A stretch of DNA of 64,000 nucleotides from an uncultured Bacteroidales bacterium (GTDB lineage: Bacteria > Bacteroidota > Bacteroidia > Bacteroidales > Paludibacteraceae), in contig CAMJJT010000002.1 of assembly GCA_946406195.1 (NCBI GenBank), forward strand, positions 1 to 64,000, read 5' to 3'. The position numbers were made by a program, and so were the translations under genes. This document shows, in pieces, positions 31,435 to 40,055 of the stretch. The notes beneath the pieces are model-generated. The model had not been told where the DNA came from. It did not search any database and saw only the letters and a list, made by a program, of their open reading frames with translations. The first letter of the stretch is position 1; every line of letters begins with the position of its first letter.

Positions 31435-33802
31435 CAATTACTTCGCTGATATCATGCACGAAATGCAGATTCAGCCCTTTTAGATAGATGTCGTTGATTT
31501 CTGCGACATCTTTCCGATTGTCCTCGCAGAGGATGATGTCTGTTATTCCGGCGCGTTTGGCAGCGAGCAGTTTCTCCTTCACACCGCCAATCGGCAGCAC
31601 TTTACCGCGAAGCGTCATCTCGCCTGTCATCGCAATACGCGGTTTGACAAGACGTTTCGTAAACGCGCTCACTAACGCAGTTGTCATCGTGATTCCTGCA
31701 GAAGGACCATCTTTTGGAATAGCGCCTTCCGGCACATGGATATGAACGGCTGTCTTCTCAAACACTTCCGGCTTGATACCCAATTCCTTAGCGTGCGCTT
31801 TGACATAACCGAGTGCCAAAGTGGCAGACTCCTTCATCACATCGCCGAGGTTTCCGGTCAAAGTAAGCGTCGGCGCTTTGCTCTGACTGAGGCTCGTCTC
31901 AATGAAAAGAATCTCGCCGCCGACTTGTGTCCAAGCCAAACCGGTAACAACACCCACGTATTTATTGGTTTCCCAGGCATCGCGGCTGAAACGTTTTTGT
32001 CCCAGATAAGTCCGCAGATCGTCCAGCGTCACGGTCACGTTATATTCCTCGCCGAGCGCCAGTTTGGTATCTACCTTGCGGCAGATAGTAGCAATCTGTC
32101 TCTCCAAACTTCGGACACCTGACTCGCGCGTGTAATCATCTATTATATGCGCGAGAATCTCTTTCTTGAACTTCAGCTGACTTGCTTTCAGACCGTGGTT
32201 CTTCAGTTCCTTCGGAATCAAGTGCCGTTTGGCGATCTCCTCTTTCTCTTCCTGCAGATATCCGGTCATCTCGATCAATTCCATTCGGTCCAATAACGGC
32301 CGCGGAACACTCTCAAGACTGTTGGCAGTCGCGATAAAAAGCACTTTGCTCAAGTCATAATCGACATCGAGGTAGTTGTCATGGAACGTGCTGTTCTGTT
32401 CCGGATCCAGCACTTCGAGCAATGCCGCTGTCGGGTCACCTTTGTAGTCCGCTCCGATTTTATCAATCTCATCGAGCACAAAAACAGGATTGCTTGTGCC
32501 GCATTTTTTGATGTTATCAATAATCCTTCCGGGCAGCGCGCCGATATACGTTCTTCTATGTCCGCGGATCTCCGCCTCGTCATGCAAACCGCCCAAAGAA
32601 ATTCGTGCGTACTTGCGTCCTAAAGCTTCCGCTACGCTCTTTCCCAGACTCGTTTTGCCGACACCCGGAGGGCCAAACAGACAGAGAATAGGGGACTTAA
32701 CAGGATTAGCTTCTTTGTCTTTTTTGTTGCGAAGTGATAACTGGCGTTGTACAGCCAAGTATTCGACAATCCGTTCCTTCACTTTATCCAATCCGAAGTG
32801 ATCTCTGTTCAGAACCTCCTGCGCGTGCCCCATGTCGTAATTATCCTCGGAATAAACGCCCCAAGGCAACTCCAACATCGTCTCCAAATAATCCAGTTGG
32901 GTGGAGTAGTCAGGAGAGTGCATATGCATATGTTCGAGCCGTTTGAGTTCTTTCTCAAACTGCGTTCCCACCGCCTCAGACCACGCTTTGTCTTTCGCAC
33001 GCTCGCGCAGTTCCTTTATGGTCTGCTCGTTGCTGTCCTCGTCGCCAAGGTCCTTTTTGATGGTCTCCATCTCCTGTTGCAGGAAATACTCCCTTTGCCG
33101 CTGGTCGATCTTCTCTGCCGTACGACGACGGACATCTGCCTTAATAATCAACTCGTCCAGGTCTTTCTGGAGAATGGTCAACAAAGCTTCCGCACGTTCG
33201 GTCAACGAATGAATCTCCAGCAGTCCTTGTTTGGCTTCGGTCGGCATGTGGTAGATGGCACATACATAATTGACAAGGGTGGGGGTACTATTGATGGTTC
33301 GAATAGCGCTCTCCAAACCTGTCGTGTTGCCGTCTTGCTCGCTGAGGATCTTCAAGACGGTCTCTTTGATGTTCTCGACGGTCGCTTTGAACTGCTTGTC
33401 GTTCTTGAGCGGCATATGTTCTTCTACTTCCAAAGCGTGCGCTTGGAGAACCCCGTTTTCCTCGTACATATCCAAGGCTTGTACACGCTGAAGACCCTCA
33501 AAAACAGCCATCATCGTGTCTCTGCCCATCTCCGGAACGGGTACAACCTGAATCACTCGAGCCAAAACACCAAGCGTAAACAGCTGATCTTCAGCCAGTA
33601 ACTCTTTGGGTTCTTTGCTCACTTTGCCGTCTTTCTGTGTCAACAGCAATAACGGCCGGTTTTCTTTTTCCGCCGCCTTGATCAACTTCAAGCTGCTTTT
33701 CTTCGACACCGCAATCGGCAGCAGTACTCCCGGAAAGACCACATTGTTCTTTATCGGCAGCACATTGTAAAACGTCTGTTCTATCTGATAATTATCTTCC
33801 AT
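31418..33802 (-). CDS. lon: ATP-dependent Lon protease
   Basis: 794 aa, the full length of a LonA protease. The N-terminal substrate-binding LAN domain begins YNVLPIKNNVVFPGVLLPI. The AAA+ module has Walker A GPPGVGKTSLGKS and Walker B PVFVLDEIDKIG. The Ser-Lys peptidase domain has catalytic Ser in DGPSAGITM and Lys in GGVKEKLLAAKRAG. It degrades misfolded and regulatory proteins in the cytoplasm. It is monocistronic, with about 200 bp upstream holding a CTGCCATTATGGCAG palindrome (33931-33945). Confidence 0.97.
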   Translation of the reverse strand: MEDNYQIEQTFYNVLPIKNNVVFPGVLLPIAVSKKSSLKLIKAAEKENRPLLLLTQKDGKVSKEPKELLAEDQLFTLGVLARVIQVVPVPEMGRDTMMAVFEGLQRVQALDMYEENGVLQAHALEVEEHMPLKNDKQFKATVENIKETVLKILSEQDGNTTGLESAIRTINSTPTLVNYVCAIYHMPTEAKQGLLEIHSLTERAEALLTILQKDLDELIIKADVRRRTAEKIDQRQREYFLQQEMETIKKDLGDEDSNEQTIKELRERAKDKAWSEAVGTQFEKELKRLEHMHMHSPDYSTQLDYLETMLELPWGVYSEDNYDMGHAQEVLNRDHFGLDKVKERIVEYLAVQRQLSLRNKKDKEANPVKSPILCLFGPPGVGKTSLGKSVAEALGRKYARISLGGLHDEAEIRGHRRTYIGALPGRIIDNIKKCGTSNPVFVLDEIDKIGADYKGDPTAALLEVLDPEQNSTFHDNYLDVDYDLSKVLFIATANSLESVPRPLLDRMELIEMTGYLQEEKEEIAKRHLIPKELKNHGLKASQLKFKKEILAHIIDDYTRESGVRSLERQIATICRKVDTKLALGEEYNVTVTLDDLRTYLGQKRFSRDAWETNKYVGVVTGLAWTQVGGEILFIETSLSQSKAPTLTLTGNLGDVMKESATLALGYVKAHAKELGIKPEVFEKTAVHIHVPEGAIPKDGPSAGITMTTALVSAFTKRLVKPRIAMTGEMTLRGKVLPIGGVKEKLLAAKRAGITDIILCEDNRKDVAEINDIYLKGLNLHFVHDISEVIEKALQ

Positions 33803-34008
33803 ATTCCTATAAAGAGGTTATTATTGCAAATATGCTATTTTACATAATCCCGATTAGGTTTGTATTGATATATTTCTTCACATGAACCATTGTACAACAA
33901 TTATGCCATAATTCATTTCTGTCATTTCCTCTGCCATTATGGCAGTTTCGTTTTGTCGTGTTCTCTGTGCGTGAGCGCAGAGTTTGTCTGTTTCGTTGAT
34001 TCGTATGT

Positions 34009-34443
34009 CTATTCCACCGCATTGAATGCGGGTTGGCCCTGCGCTTTCTTCTCCTTCAGTATAACCATTCGCACGAAAACCGGAAACATCCCGTAAATCT
34101 TTACTTTTTCTTCTCCTTCATTCAGATATGGATCTCCGCCGCCTTTAAACTGCGCGTTCCATCTCTCCCGTAACTCAGCGTACCTCGGATGATTTTTGTC
34201 ACGAATAATTGTGCTTGCTTCTCGGCAAACATCCTTCCAAATTCTCGCCTGAGCCGATTCTGCCTCAGTACGCGGACTTCGATCATAATCCCTGCTCCGA
34301 CGTTTAAATACCTCCTGCGGACCGACTTTAATCACCCTTCCACTATCATCTTTCCACTCCTTAATACGCATTTGTATGCCCGAATACCCGGCCAGTTTGC
34401 CTCGCAAACGATCTATTCCCGGACTCAATTCTGCTTGTGCCAT
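34009..34443 (-). CDS. Hypothetical basic protein, 144 aa
   Basis: Starts MAQAELSPGIDRLRGKLAGYSG and contains KEWKDDSGRVIKVGPQEVFKRRSRDY, then a helical middle with WKDVCREASTIIRDKNHPRYAELRERW. There is no signal peptide or known motif. An AAGGAGA Shine-Dalgarno lies 7-13 nt before the ATG (plus 34451-34457), rare in this genome and suggestive of a phage or plasmid past. I do not recognise its family, though it reads like proteins from Bacteroidales mobile regions. Confidence 0.5.
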   Translation of the reverse strand: MAQAELSPGIDRLRGKLAGYSGIQMRIKEWKDDSGRVIKVGPQEVFKRRSRDYDRSPRTEAESAQARIWKDVCREASTIIRDKNHPRYAELRERWNAQFKGGGDPYLNEGEEKVKIYGMFPVFVRMVILKEKKAQGQPAFNAVE

Positions 34444-34522
34444 ATTCTTTTCTCCTTTTTAATATTTTTACACTATACACCATACACTGTACACAAAAAT
34501 GCATAGCTTATTTTACATAACT

Positions 34523-34590
34523 CTTTAGTTCTTCTTTAATTCTTTTTTAGTTCATCTTTGGTTCTTATTTAGTTCATCTTTAGTTCTTTA
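34523..34590. repeat. TTTAGTTCATC-type tandem spacer repeat
   Basis: Roughly six units of about 11-13 bp (AGTTCTTCTTTA, AATTCTTTTTT, AGTTCATCTTTG and so on). It is the same class of degenerate short-unit spacer found before many genes in the window. No gene lies between 34444 and 34703. Confidence 0.65.
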
Positions 34591-34611
34591 GTCTATTTTT
34601 CTGTAACATTT

Positions 34612-34640
34612 AACCACGTATTTGCCTACGTGGTTATTTT
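34612..34640. terminator. Hairpin between the repeat spacer and the rubredoxin gene
   Basis: AACCACGTA 34612-34620 pairs with TACGTGGTT 34627-34635, followed by ATTTTGT. It is downstream of the rubredoxin stop on the minus strand; the T tract is better on the plus side. Confidence 0.5.
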
Positions 34641-34703
34641 GTATATTCGTGGATTACTTCTTTACTCCTTCGAAACAGTCCACGATCTTCACTTTGCCGT
34701 AGA

Positions 34704-34838
34704 TTATGCTTCGGAGAACTGATCCTTCCCCACTCCACAGATGGGGCAAACCCAATCTTCGGGGAGTTCGTTAAACGCTTTGCCTTCTACGTTGGGGTCG
34801 TATTCGTACCCGCAAACGTCACAAATGTACTTTGCCAT
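34704..34838 (-). CDS. Rubredoxin, short form (44 aa)
   Basis: Not in the ORF track. The minus-strand frame reads [44 protein letters not shown]. The two CxxCG knuckles (CDVCG and CPICG) give the four-cysteine iron site. Compared with the usual 52-54 aa, the loop after the first knuckle is about 8 residues shorter, as in the compact rubredoxins of some anaerobes. It carries electrons in the cytoplasm, typically to rubrerythrin or oxygen-reducing partners. It has its own promoter at 34875-34905. Confidence 0.93.
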   Translation of the reverse strand: MAKYICDVCGYEYDPNVEGKAFNELPEDWVCPICGVGKDQFSEA

Positions 34839-34874
34839 AGTTGTTAAATTTTTGTGAATAAGATTTTTCGGGTG

Positions 34875-34905
34875 CAAAGGTACAAAAAATATTTTATATA
34901 TGCAA
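34875..34905 (-). promoter_or_regulatory. Promoter of rubredoxin
   Basis: Minus-strand -7 TACCTTTG (plus 34875-34882), 20-nt spacer, -33 TTG (plus 34903-34905). Confidence 0.75.
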
Positions 34906-35075
34906 ATAATTATAGAAAAATCGTGGATTTTTCGTTAAAGGGTTAAGATGGTCACTACGTGACGTTAAATGTATGGTATATAGATAAAAAGAGAGATTAT
35001 TTGCATAGAAAGAACTATTCAAAAGGCACTTTTCGTAAAAAAAACAACTTTTTAAAGTCTTTTTTCTTTTAAAAT

Positions 35076-35106
35076 TTGCACTATTGAAAGTTTTTTTGTA
35101 CCTTTG
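35076..35106 (+). promoter_or_regulatory. Promoter of the RelB/PIN module
   Basis: TTG 35076-35078, 20-nt spacer, TACCTTTG 35099-35106. A short direct or inverted run TGATATCAATTAACATCA follows (about 35126-35143) and may be the autoregulatory site. Confidence 0.7.
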
Positions 35107-35159
35107 CAGCGAAATGAAATCATATTGATATCAATTAACATCAAATAGGAGGAAAAATT

Positions 35160-35468
35160 ATGGCACAAACAGCAATGACCGTCCGTGTGGACAATAACAT
35201 TAAGAAGCAATTTGATGCCCTTTGCGAGCAATTCGGTATGAGTGTTAATGCGGCAGTAAATGTGTTTATCAATGCCGTTGTTCGTACCCGCTCTATTCCT
35301 TTTTCGATTAGCGCAGAAGAAGATCAGACACGCAAACGCGCGCTGGAAGCCTTTCTTTCTGCAGACCGTTCTAACAGACCGGAAATGACATTGGATGAGA
35401 TTAACGAAGAGATTCGTAAAGCCCGTCAAGAGCGTAAAGAGCGTTTAGCAAAAGAAGGTAAAATCTAA
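35160..35468 (+). CDS. RelB/DinJ-family antitoxin
   Basis: 102 aa with a ribbon-helix-helix N-terminus (MTVRVDNNIKKQFDALCEQFGMSVNAAVNVFINAVVR), the classic RelB/DinJ start. A flexible charged C-terminus (RKARQERKERLAKEG) would wrap the toxin. It is preceded by a strong AGGAGG (35147-35152), unusual here. The stop abuts the PIN toxin start without a gap. It probably represses its own promoter. Confidence 0.88.
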   Translation: MAQTAMTVRVDNNIKKQFDALCEQFGMSVNAAVNVFINAVVRTRSIPFSISAEEDQTRKRALEAFLSADRSNRPEMTLDEINEEIRKARQERKERLAKEGKI

Positions 35469-35885
35469 ATGGCGAAGTGTATGGTATATGCAGTAATTGA
35501 CACAAATGTGTTTGTGTCTGCGTACATGACGCACAATCTAAAATCTGCGACTTCAAAAGTCGTTCAGCTTTTATTTAAAGGTGAAATAAACATTTTGTAT
35601 AACGACGAAATAATCGCTGAATATGTAGATGTTCTTTCACGGCCTCATCTTCGAATAAACCCAGTAGAACGGGATACGTTATTGGCTCATATTCGAAAGA
35701 ACGGAATTTATACTAATCGGACATCATTTGGTGAGTTGCTGATTGATGAGGATGACCGTGTTTTCTATGAAGTGGCACTTTCTGAAGAAGATTCATTCCT
35801 TGTCACCGGTAACTTGAAGCATTTTCCGATTGATCCGCGAGTGGTAACTCCGGCACAAATGCTGCAAATTCTTGGAGAAGAGTAA
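35469..35885 (+). CDS. PIN-domain toxin
   Basis: 138 aa; translation may begin at the first ATG or at MVYAVID four codons later. PIN-fold acidic residues are visible in VIDTNVFVSA, EIIAEYVDVL, DEDDRVFYEVA and LVTGNLKHF. Such proteins cleave RNA with Mg2+. The usual partners of RelB/DinJ antitoxins are RelE/YafQ toxins, so this PIN pairing is a mixed module, though known from other genomes. Terminates before a hairpin shared with the Hxs operon. Confidence 0.87.
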   Translation: MAKCMVYAVIDTNVFVSAYMTHNLKSATSKVVQLLFKGEINILYNDEIIAEYVDVLSRPHLRINPVERDTLLAHIRKNGIYTNRTSFGELLIDEDDRVFYEVALSEEDSFLVTGNLKHFPIDPRVVTPAQMLQILGEE

Positions 35886-35927
35886 TTCTTCTCTACAATA
35901 CGTAAAAGATCATTTGCCAGTGGTGGG

Positions 35928-35966
35928 GAAATAAAAATTAGGGTGAGGCACTGCCCCACCCTAGAA
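35928..35966. terminator. Shared terminator between the PIN toxin and the Hxs operon
   Basis: TAGGGTG ... CACCCTA stem at 35939-35963 with AATTTTTATTT on the minus-strand exit side. It ends the seven-gene minus-strand operon. Confidence 0.75.
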
Positions 35967-35971
35967 AATCC

Positions 35972-36844
35972 TTATTGTGTAAATGGACGAATTCCATAAA
36001 ATGTACTATGAGAAGTAGAGAAGAAACCACAACACTGGGATTTGACTGTGCATGTGTCACAGATTGGGAGATACTTATTTTTCCAATCAGAAATAGATTG
36101 TTTAGCAAATGGATGCAAGTTTTCCGGCAACAAGCAAAGAGGGAGATTGAATAACGAAACATCAAACTCCAGTTGGGAAAGGTATATGACCGCTTGTTGC
36201 AGTTGGGGCATATAGTTAATCGGTTCAACCCAAACAAGATCACGATTCTTGATGGTATAGCCGATGTCTTCCATTGCCATAAATGCAACGCAAGAAACGA
36301 AAGCGAGATTCTTGGAAATGAAACGTGCCATCTGCGGCAAGCGTTGATAGTTTTGCTTTGTCAGGACGACACGCAATTCAATATCCACATCATTGGCTGC
36401 AAGATTATATAAGCCAATGAGCGTCTGATTATAGGCATTTTCTGCTCCTGCTATACGGTCATGGATGATTGGTGAATCGGAATGAAAAGGCACACCAACA
36501 ATGACCATTCCCTCTGCCACTTGTGCCAAGCGTTCTGCGTAGGCTCCATCAGCAAAGCGTCTTCCATTGGATAAAATTTGGATGTGCGTTTTGGGTAAGC
36601 GTTTACGAATATAGGCAATCAAATCAAACAAGCGATCGCCGAGCAAGGTTGGTTCGCCGCCTGTGATGCCGATAGTGGGCAGTTCGATAGGTGCGCTGTC
36701 TATGAGACGGATGTTTTTCTCGTAGAAGAAATCTATATCATCTTTGTTCACCGGCGGTTGGCAGCACATGAGACAATGATTGTTGCATTGTCCGGTGACA
36801 AACAAAGCATTGTCATTTGATTGTATGTCTATTGTATCACGCAT
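35972..36844 (-). CDS. hxsC: His-Xaa-Ser system radical SAM maturase HxsC
   Basis: 290 aa. The radical-SAM cluster motif is CNNHCLMC (CxxxCxxC, near residues 20-27), with GITGGEPTLLG as the SAM-binding GGE motif. A C-terminal cysteine group (ICDTCTVKSQCCGFF) may bind an auxiliary cluster. It matches HxsC of the His-Xaa-Ser system, thought to modify the HxS-repeat protein together with HxsB. It overlaps hxsB by 8 bp and is last in the operon. The chemistry installed on the substrate is not known to me. Confidence 0.9.
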   Translation of the reverse strand: MRDTIDIQSNDNALFVTGQCNNHCLMCCQPPVNKDDIDFFYEKNIRLIDSAPIELPTIGITGGEPTLLGDRLFDLIAYIRKRLPKTHIQILSNGRRFADGAYAERLAQVAEGMVIVGVPFHSDSPIIHDRIAGAENAYNQTLIGLYNLAANDVDIELRVVLTKQNYQRLPQMARFISKNLAFVSCVAFMAMEDIGYTIKNRDLVWVEPINYMPQLQQAVIYLSQLEFDVSLFNLPLCLLPENLHPFAKQSISDWKNKYLPICDTCTVKSQCCGFFSTSHSTFYGIRPFTQ

Positions 36845-38246
36845 TGCGACCTTTTATCCAATTAGTAAAAATAGGCATCACTTCCTCACCTCGGTTTTTG
36901 AGTAGCGAAAGTATATGTTCTACGATGGCTTTGTATTTTTGGCATAAGAGCGAAGTCGGTCGGTGTCCATACATGGAGCCTTGTGTGCTGTAGTTGCGTA
37001 CAGGGTCTGCTCCGCAGTAAGATTGCAAGGGACAATCAGAACACCCTGCTATGGTTTCCGTTGCCCAACAATCGGCAAAGCGTTGTGCTTTTTCTCCATA
37101 AAACAATGATTCATAAGTGTCGGATATACTTCCTAAACGGAAAGTATAATCTCCAGCTTCAGCTAACATGCGCGATTCGTCTGACGCATAGACATAGCCA
37201 TCGTAATTATACACAACTACACTATTTACGATTCCTGCCGGAGATTGCAAATCCACAAAGCCGATAGGGAAAGGCGTGAGTATTTTTTGCAATATAAGGC
37301 GCGTGAACTCTTCCAAAAACAATTCACCTGACTTGTTGATCTCGATGATGTAGTCCAACATTTGTTTGTAGAACTCAATGAAGCACGTTGTGTATGCTTG
37401 CCAATCGTTATTTTCGGTGGCTAATCCATACGGATTAAGCGCACGGATGAATATGGATCGAAAACCATTTTCACGGTATGCATCAACTATCTCCTTTGGA
37501 TAATTCAATGCAGGAACGGACGTTGTCATCAGCGCAGACACTTTGTCTTCACCTAAAGTTTGGCGTGCGCGTGCGATGCCAGCCACCACTTTCTCATAGT
37601 TGTCGATCTTTCCGCGATTTGAATTATGCAAGGCACGTGGTCCATCCAACGAAGTAGATATGAGGATGTTGTACTGCTTGCAAATGGAAAGCACATCATC
37701 CGTGAGGTTGACGCTGTTGGTACATAGTACGTAAGTCAGTGTCTTGTGTGCAGATTGGTTGATTTCTTCGGCTTTCTCAATAGCCGCCCGGATGAGATGA
37801 GGCACAAGGGATGGTTCGCCGCCTTGGAACTCCATTGTAAGATGTTCGGAGGGAGAGCGGAACATCAGTTCAACGGCTTTTAGCAAGTCTGATAATTGCA
37901 TATCTTTACCTTGCGCACATTCCTGTTGGCTCGTGGCTTGGCAATAGACGCAGTTTTGATTGCAACGAAGAGTGAGTACAAAGATATGAAGCGCCGTGAA
38001 CGAGTCAAGAAAGGCTTTCTTTGTACGCAAACGCGCAGCCAAAACATCTATGGTTGATGGAATTGGTGTCGGTGAGATAAAGAAGTTTGCCAACAAATCG
38101 TGATAGAGGTCTTCTTCCTCAGTCAGTTCACGGTTGACGATACGCGATGCCGTTCCTTGTGGACAGAATAGATAATCCCCCACTTCATTGACAAGCAATT
38201 CTTGGTCTTCAAATCGCTCGAATCGGAATGGCAGCAAGTAGTACAT
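36837..38246 (-). CDS. hxsB: His-Xaa-Ser system radical SAM/SPASM maturase HxsB
   Basis: 469 aa. The N-terminal domain starts YLLPFRFERFEDQELLVNEVGDY, a typical HxsB lead. The radical-SAM core has CNQNCVYC (near residue 97-104) and EFQGGEPSL. The SPASM region at the end, CSDCPLQSYCGADPVRNYS, supplies ligands for auxiliary Fe-S clusters. It likely acts on the HxS repeats of HxsA. Flanked by hxsD (0 bp gap) and hxsC (8-bp overlap). Confidence 0.92.
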   Translation of the reverse strand: MYYLLPFRFERFEDQELLVNEVGDYLFCPQGTASRIVNRELTEEEDLYHDLLANFFISPTPIPSTIDVLAARLRTKKAFLDSFTALHIFVLTLRCNQNCVYCQATSQQECAQGKDMQLSDLLKAVELMFRSPSEHLTMEFQGGEPSLVPHLIRAAIEKAEEINQSAHKTLTYVLCTNSVNLTDDVLSICKQYNILISTSLDGPRALHNSNRGKIDNYEKVVAGIARARQTLGEDKVSALMTTSVPALNYPKEIVDAYRENGFRSIFIRALNPYGLATENNDWQAYTTCFIEFYKQMLDYIIEINKSGELFLEEFTRLILQKILTPFPIGFVDLQSPAGIVNSVVVYNYDGYVYASDESRMLAEAGDYTFRLGSISDTYESLFYGEKAQRFADCWATETIAGCSDCPLQSYCGADPVRNYSTQGSMYGHRPTSLLCQKYKAIVEHILSLLKNRGEEVMPIFTNWIKGRNA

Positions 38247-38546
38247 CTATTCGGATATTTCTTCAAAATTGTCGTTATTGGCAAATGCCTTAATATAGAG
38301 AATTGTGCGCAGATCTTTGGTTTCATTGTCCACAATCTGCTGCACTTTGAAGTCATTGAGACGAGTTAGGAAACGCTCTTTAAGGGCGCGCTCGTCCTCG
38401 TTGCATTGCGGCTTTGGTTCAAAACAAAGCGTTTCAGCGTTCCCATTCAACTGATGAGTGACGAAATATTGGTTAGTTTCCCAATATACCGCCTTACTGA
38501 TCACTTCATCAGTGAAGATGGTTCTATCAATAGTGAGAGTGAGCAT
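38247..38546 (-). CDS. hxsD: His-Xaa-Ser system protein HxsD
   Basis: 99 aa with MLTLTIDRTIFTDEVISKAVYWETNQYFV, the recognisable HxsD start (a conserved A-x-Y-W after a strand). No catalytic motif is visible. Its small size and position between substrate and maturase suggest a recognition-element-like chaperone for presenting HxsA (inference). It abuts both neighbours without gaps. Confidence 0.85.
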   Translation of the reverse strand: MLTLTIDRTIFTDEVISKAVYWETNQYFVTHQLNGNAETLCFEPKPQCNEDERALKERFLTRLNDFKVQQIVDNETKDLRTILYIKAFANNDNFEEISE

Positions 38547-39263
38547 TTATTTACCGTACTTTCTTAAAGCTGTTACTGTCGTATTGTCAGCAATGCCAGT
38601 AACAGAAAGTTTTGCTTCCTTTTGGAATTTCTTTATGCCGTTTTCAATAGCCTCATCGTAGATTACATAGCCACCTGAATTTGTCTTAATATCGTCAAGA
38701 AAACCATGCTTTTGTAAAAGTGTTGCCAAAACTTTCACATCTGTTCCAATACATCCCAGTTGAAGTGTTCTATCTCCTAATCCAAAGATGTAGTTCCCGT
38801 TATTGATTTTAGGCTTTGTCGGGGTATTAGTCTGAACTTTTTTTACTGTATCGGGTTGCTGTACAGTGTCAGTAACTATTACAGGTTTCTGCTCAACCGG
38901 CTTCGGCGTAGTCGTAGTAGTTGTAGGCATAGTTGTCGTAGTTGTTCTCGTAGCAGATGAAGATGTTGTGCGCGAACTACTGCTGCCACCTCCGTAATAG
39001 CCACCAGAACTGGAACGGTGAGAACTATGCGAACGGTGTGAACTATGACTGCGATGCCCAGCAACCACATACATACCTCCATTACCAAATTTGATAACAT
39101 ATTTTAATAGCTTTTTGGAAGCACTATTTGTTATTCCAGTTAATAATTTGTTTCCGTCTATATTAGTAGGGATAGACGGGAAGTCGGTATTTGCCGCAGA
39201 AGCTATGCTTGCAGTAGAAGCGACCAGCATACCATTCAGTAACTTCTTAAATGAGTTTTTCAT
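38547..39263 (-). CDS. hxsA: HxsA-type substrate protein with His-Xaa-Ser repeats
   Basis: 238 aa from the ATG that overlaps the nuclease stop (ATGA); the longer track start is TTG. There is a signal-like N-terminus (GMLVASTASIASA). Residues 70-84 are HRSHSSHRSHSSHRS, five consecutive H-x-S triplets. A Ser/Gly and then Thr/Pro linker (85-150) follows, and a peptidoglycan-binding-like domain (DRTLQLGCIGTDVKVLATLL ... GIKKFQKEAKLSVTGIAD) makes up 160-238. It is the presumed target of the HxsB/HxsC radical-SAM enzymes and is probably exported to the cell wall. Confidence 0.88.
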   Translation of the reverse strand: MKNSFKKLLNGMLVASTASIASAANTDFPSIPTNIDGNKLLTGITNSASKKLLKYVIKFGNGGMYVVAGHRSHSSHRSHSSHRSSSGGYYGGGSSSSRTTSSSATRTTTTTMPTTTTTTPKPVEQKPVIVTDTVQQPDTVKKVQTNTPTKPKINNGNYIFGLGDRTLQLGCIGTDVKVLATLLQKHGFLDDIKTNSGGYVIYDEAIENGIKKFQKEAKLSVTGIADNTTVTALRKYGK

Positions 39264-40054
39264 AGATCCCAATCTTTTAGGTTATATGTCGATTCAATTT
39301 TTTCTTCAATGCTATCCGGAAGAGCAACAAAGAAATCAATATCCGTTATCATTTCTATGTCATCTACAGACATTGCGTACTTGTTTAGTGGTTTGTGCCC
39401 TGCCTGATTAGACATCATAAAGCCGATAGCACTCCATGAATTTTCGTTTTGCCGAAGAATGACTTTATAAAACGCATCAGGAACAGCAATTCTATCTGAG
39501 TAGGAATGTTGACCTATCGTTTTGGGGGTTGCAGAAACAATAGGACCACATGCTACATATACATGGTTAAACTTTGTCGCCATATTACGCACATGCTCCT
39601 CCAAGTCTTTCCAATCTCCTTTATTGAGATTTTTGTTTTGAGGACAAATGTTTGAAGTGTAGAAACTCTCGTCCATTGCCTGTTTACTCCATTTCATATC
39701 TGCTGCCGGAGCCATGTGTCCACGGTCATAGCCAGAGTTTTTATAATCTTCCGTGGAAGGACTTTGCCATATTTGCGGATCAGGGACAAAATTATTCCCT
39801 CTTGGTTCAGTGCCTGCCACTTCTTCTGAAGTTAGCTCATAGGCAACCCAGTTTGGAATTCTCCAATCCGTATTAAAACTTACCGTGTACCCAGTATGTC
39901 TTACAATTTTCTCCGGTTGGCTAGAGAGGATTTTTGGAATTTCATAAGCAGTTTGATCAGCATTCTCCCTAAAACTTGCATAGACAATAAGGGTTAAGAT
40001 AAAGCACACAACCAATGCTGTGTTTACTAATATATTGCGTGTAGTTCCATTCAT
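39260..40054 (-). CDS. Secreted DNA/RNA non-specific endonuclease (NUC1 family)
   Basis: 264 aa with one N-terminal membrane/signal helix (ILVNTALVVCFILTLIVYAS). The beta-beta-alpha-Me active site is DRGHMAPAADM, where His is the general base, and a downstream SNICPQNKNLNKGDWKDLEEHV supplies the metal-binding Asn. The enzyme would cleave DNA and RNA outside the cytoplasm or in the periplasm. It overlaps hxsA by 4 bp and follows the AAA+ gene by 1 bp, so it is expressed as part of the Hxs operon. Confidence 0.9.
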   Translation of the reverse strand: MNGTTRNILVNTALVVCFILTLIVYASFRENADQTAYEIPKILSSQPEKIVRHTGYTVSFNTDWRIPNWVAYELTSEEVAGTEPRGNNFVPDPQIWQSPSTEDYKNSGYDRGHMAPAADMKWSKQAMDESFYTSNICPQNKNLNKGDWKDLEEHVRNMATKFNHVYVACGPIVSATPKTIGQHSYSDRIAVPDAFYKVILRQNENSWSAIGFMMSNQAGHKPLNKYAMSVDDIEMITDIDFFVALPDSIEEKIESTYNLKDWDL

Positions 40055-40055
40055 A

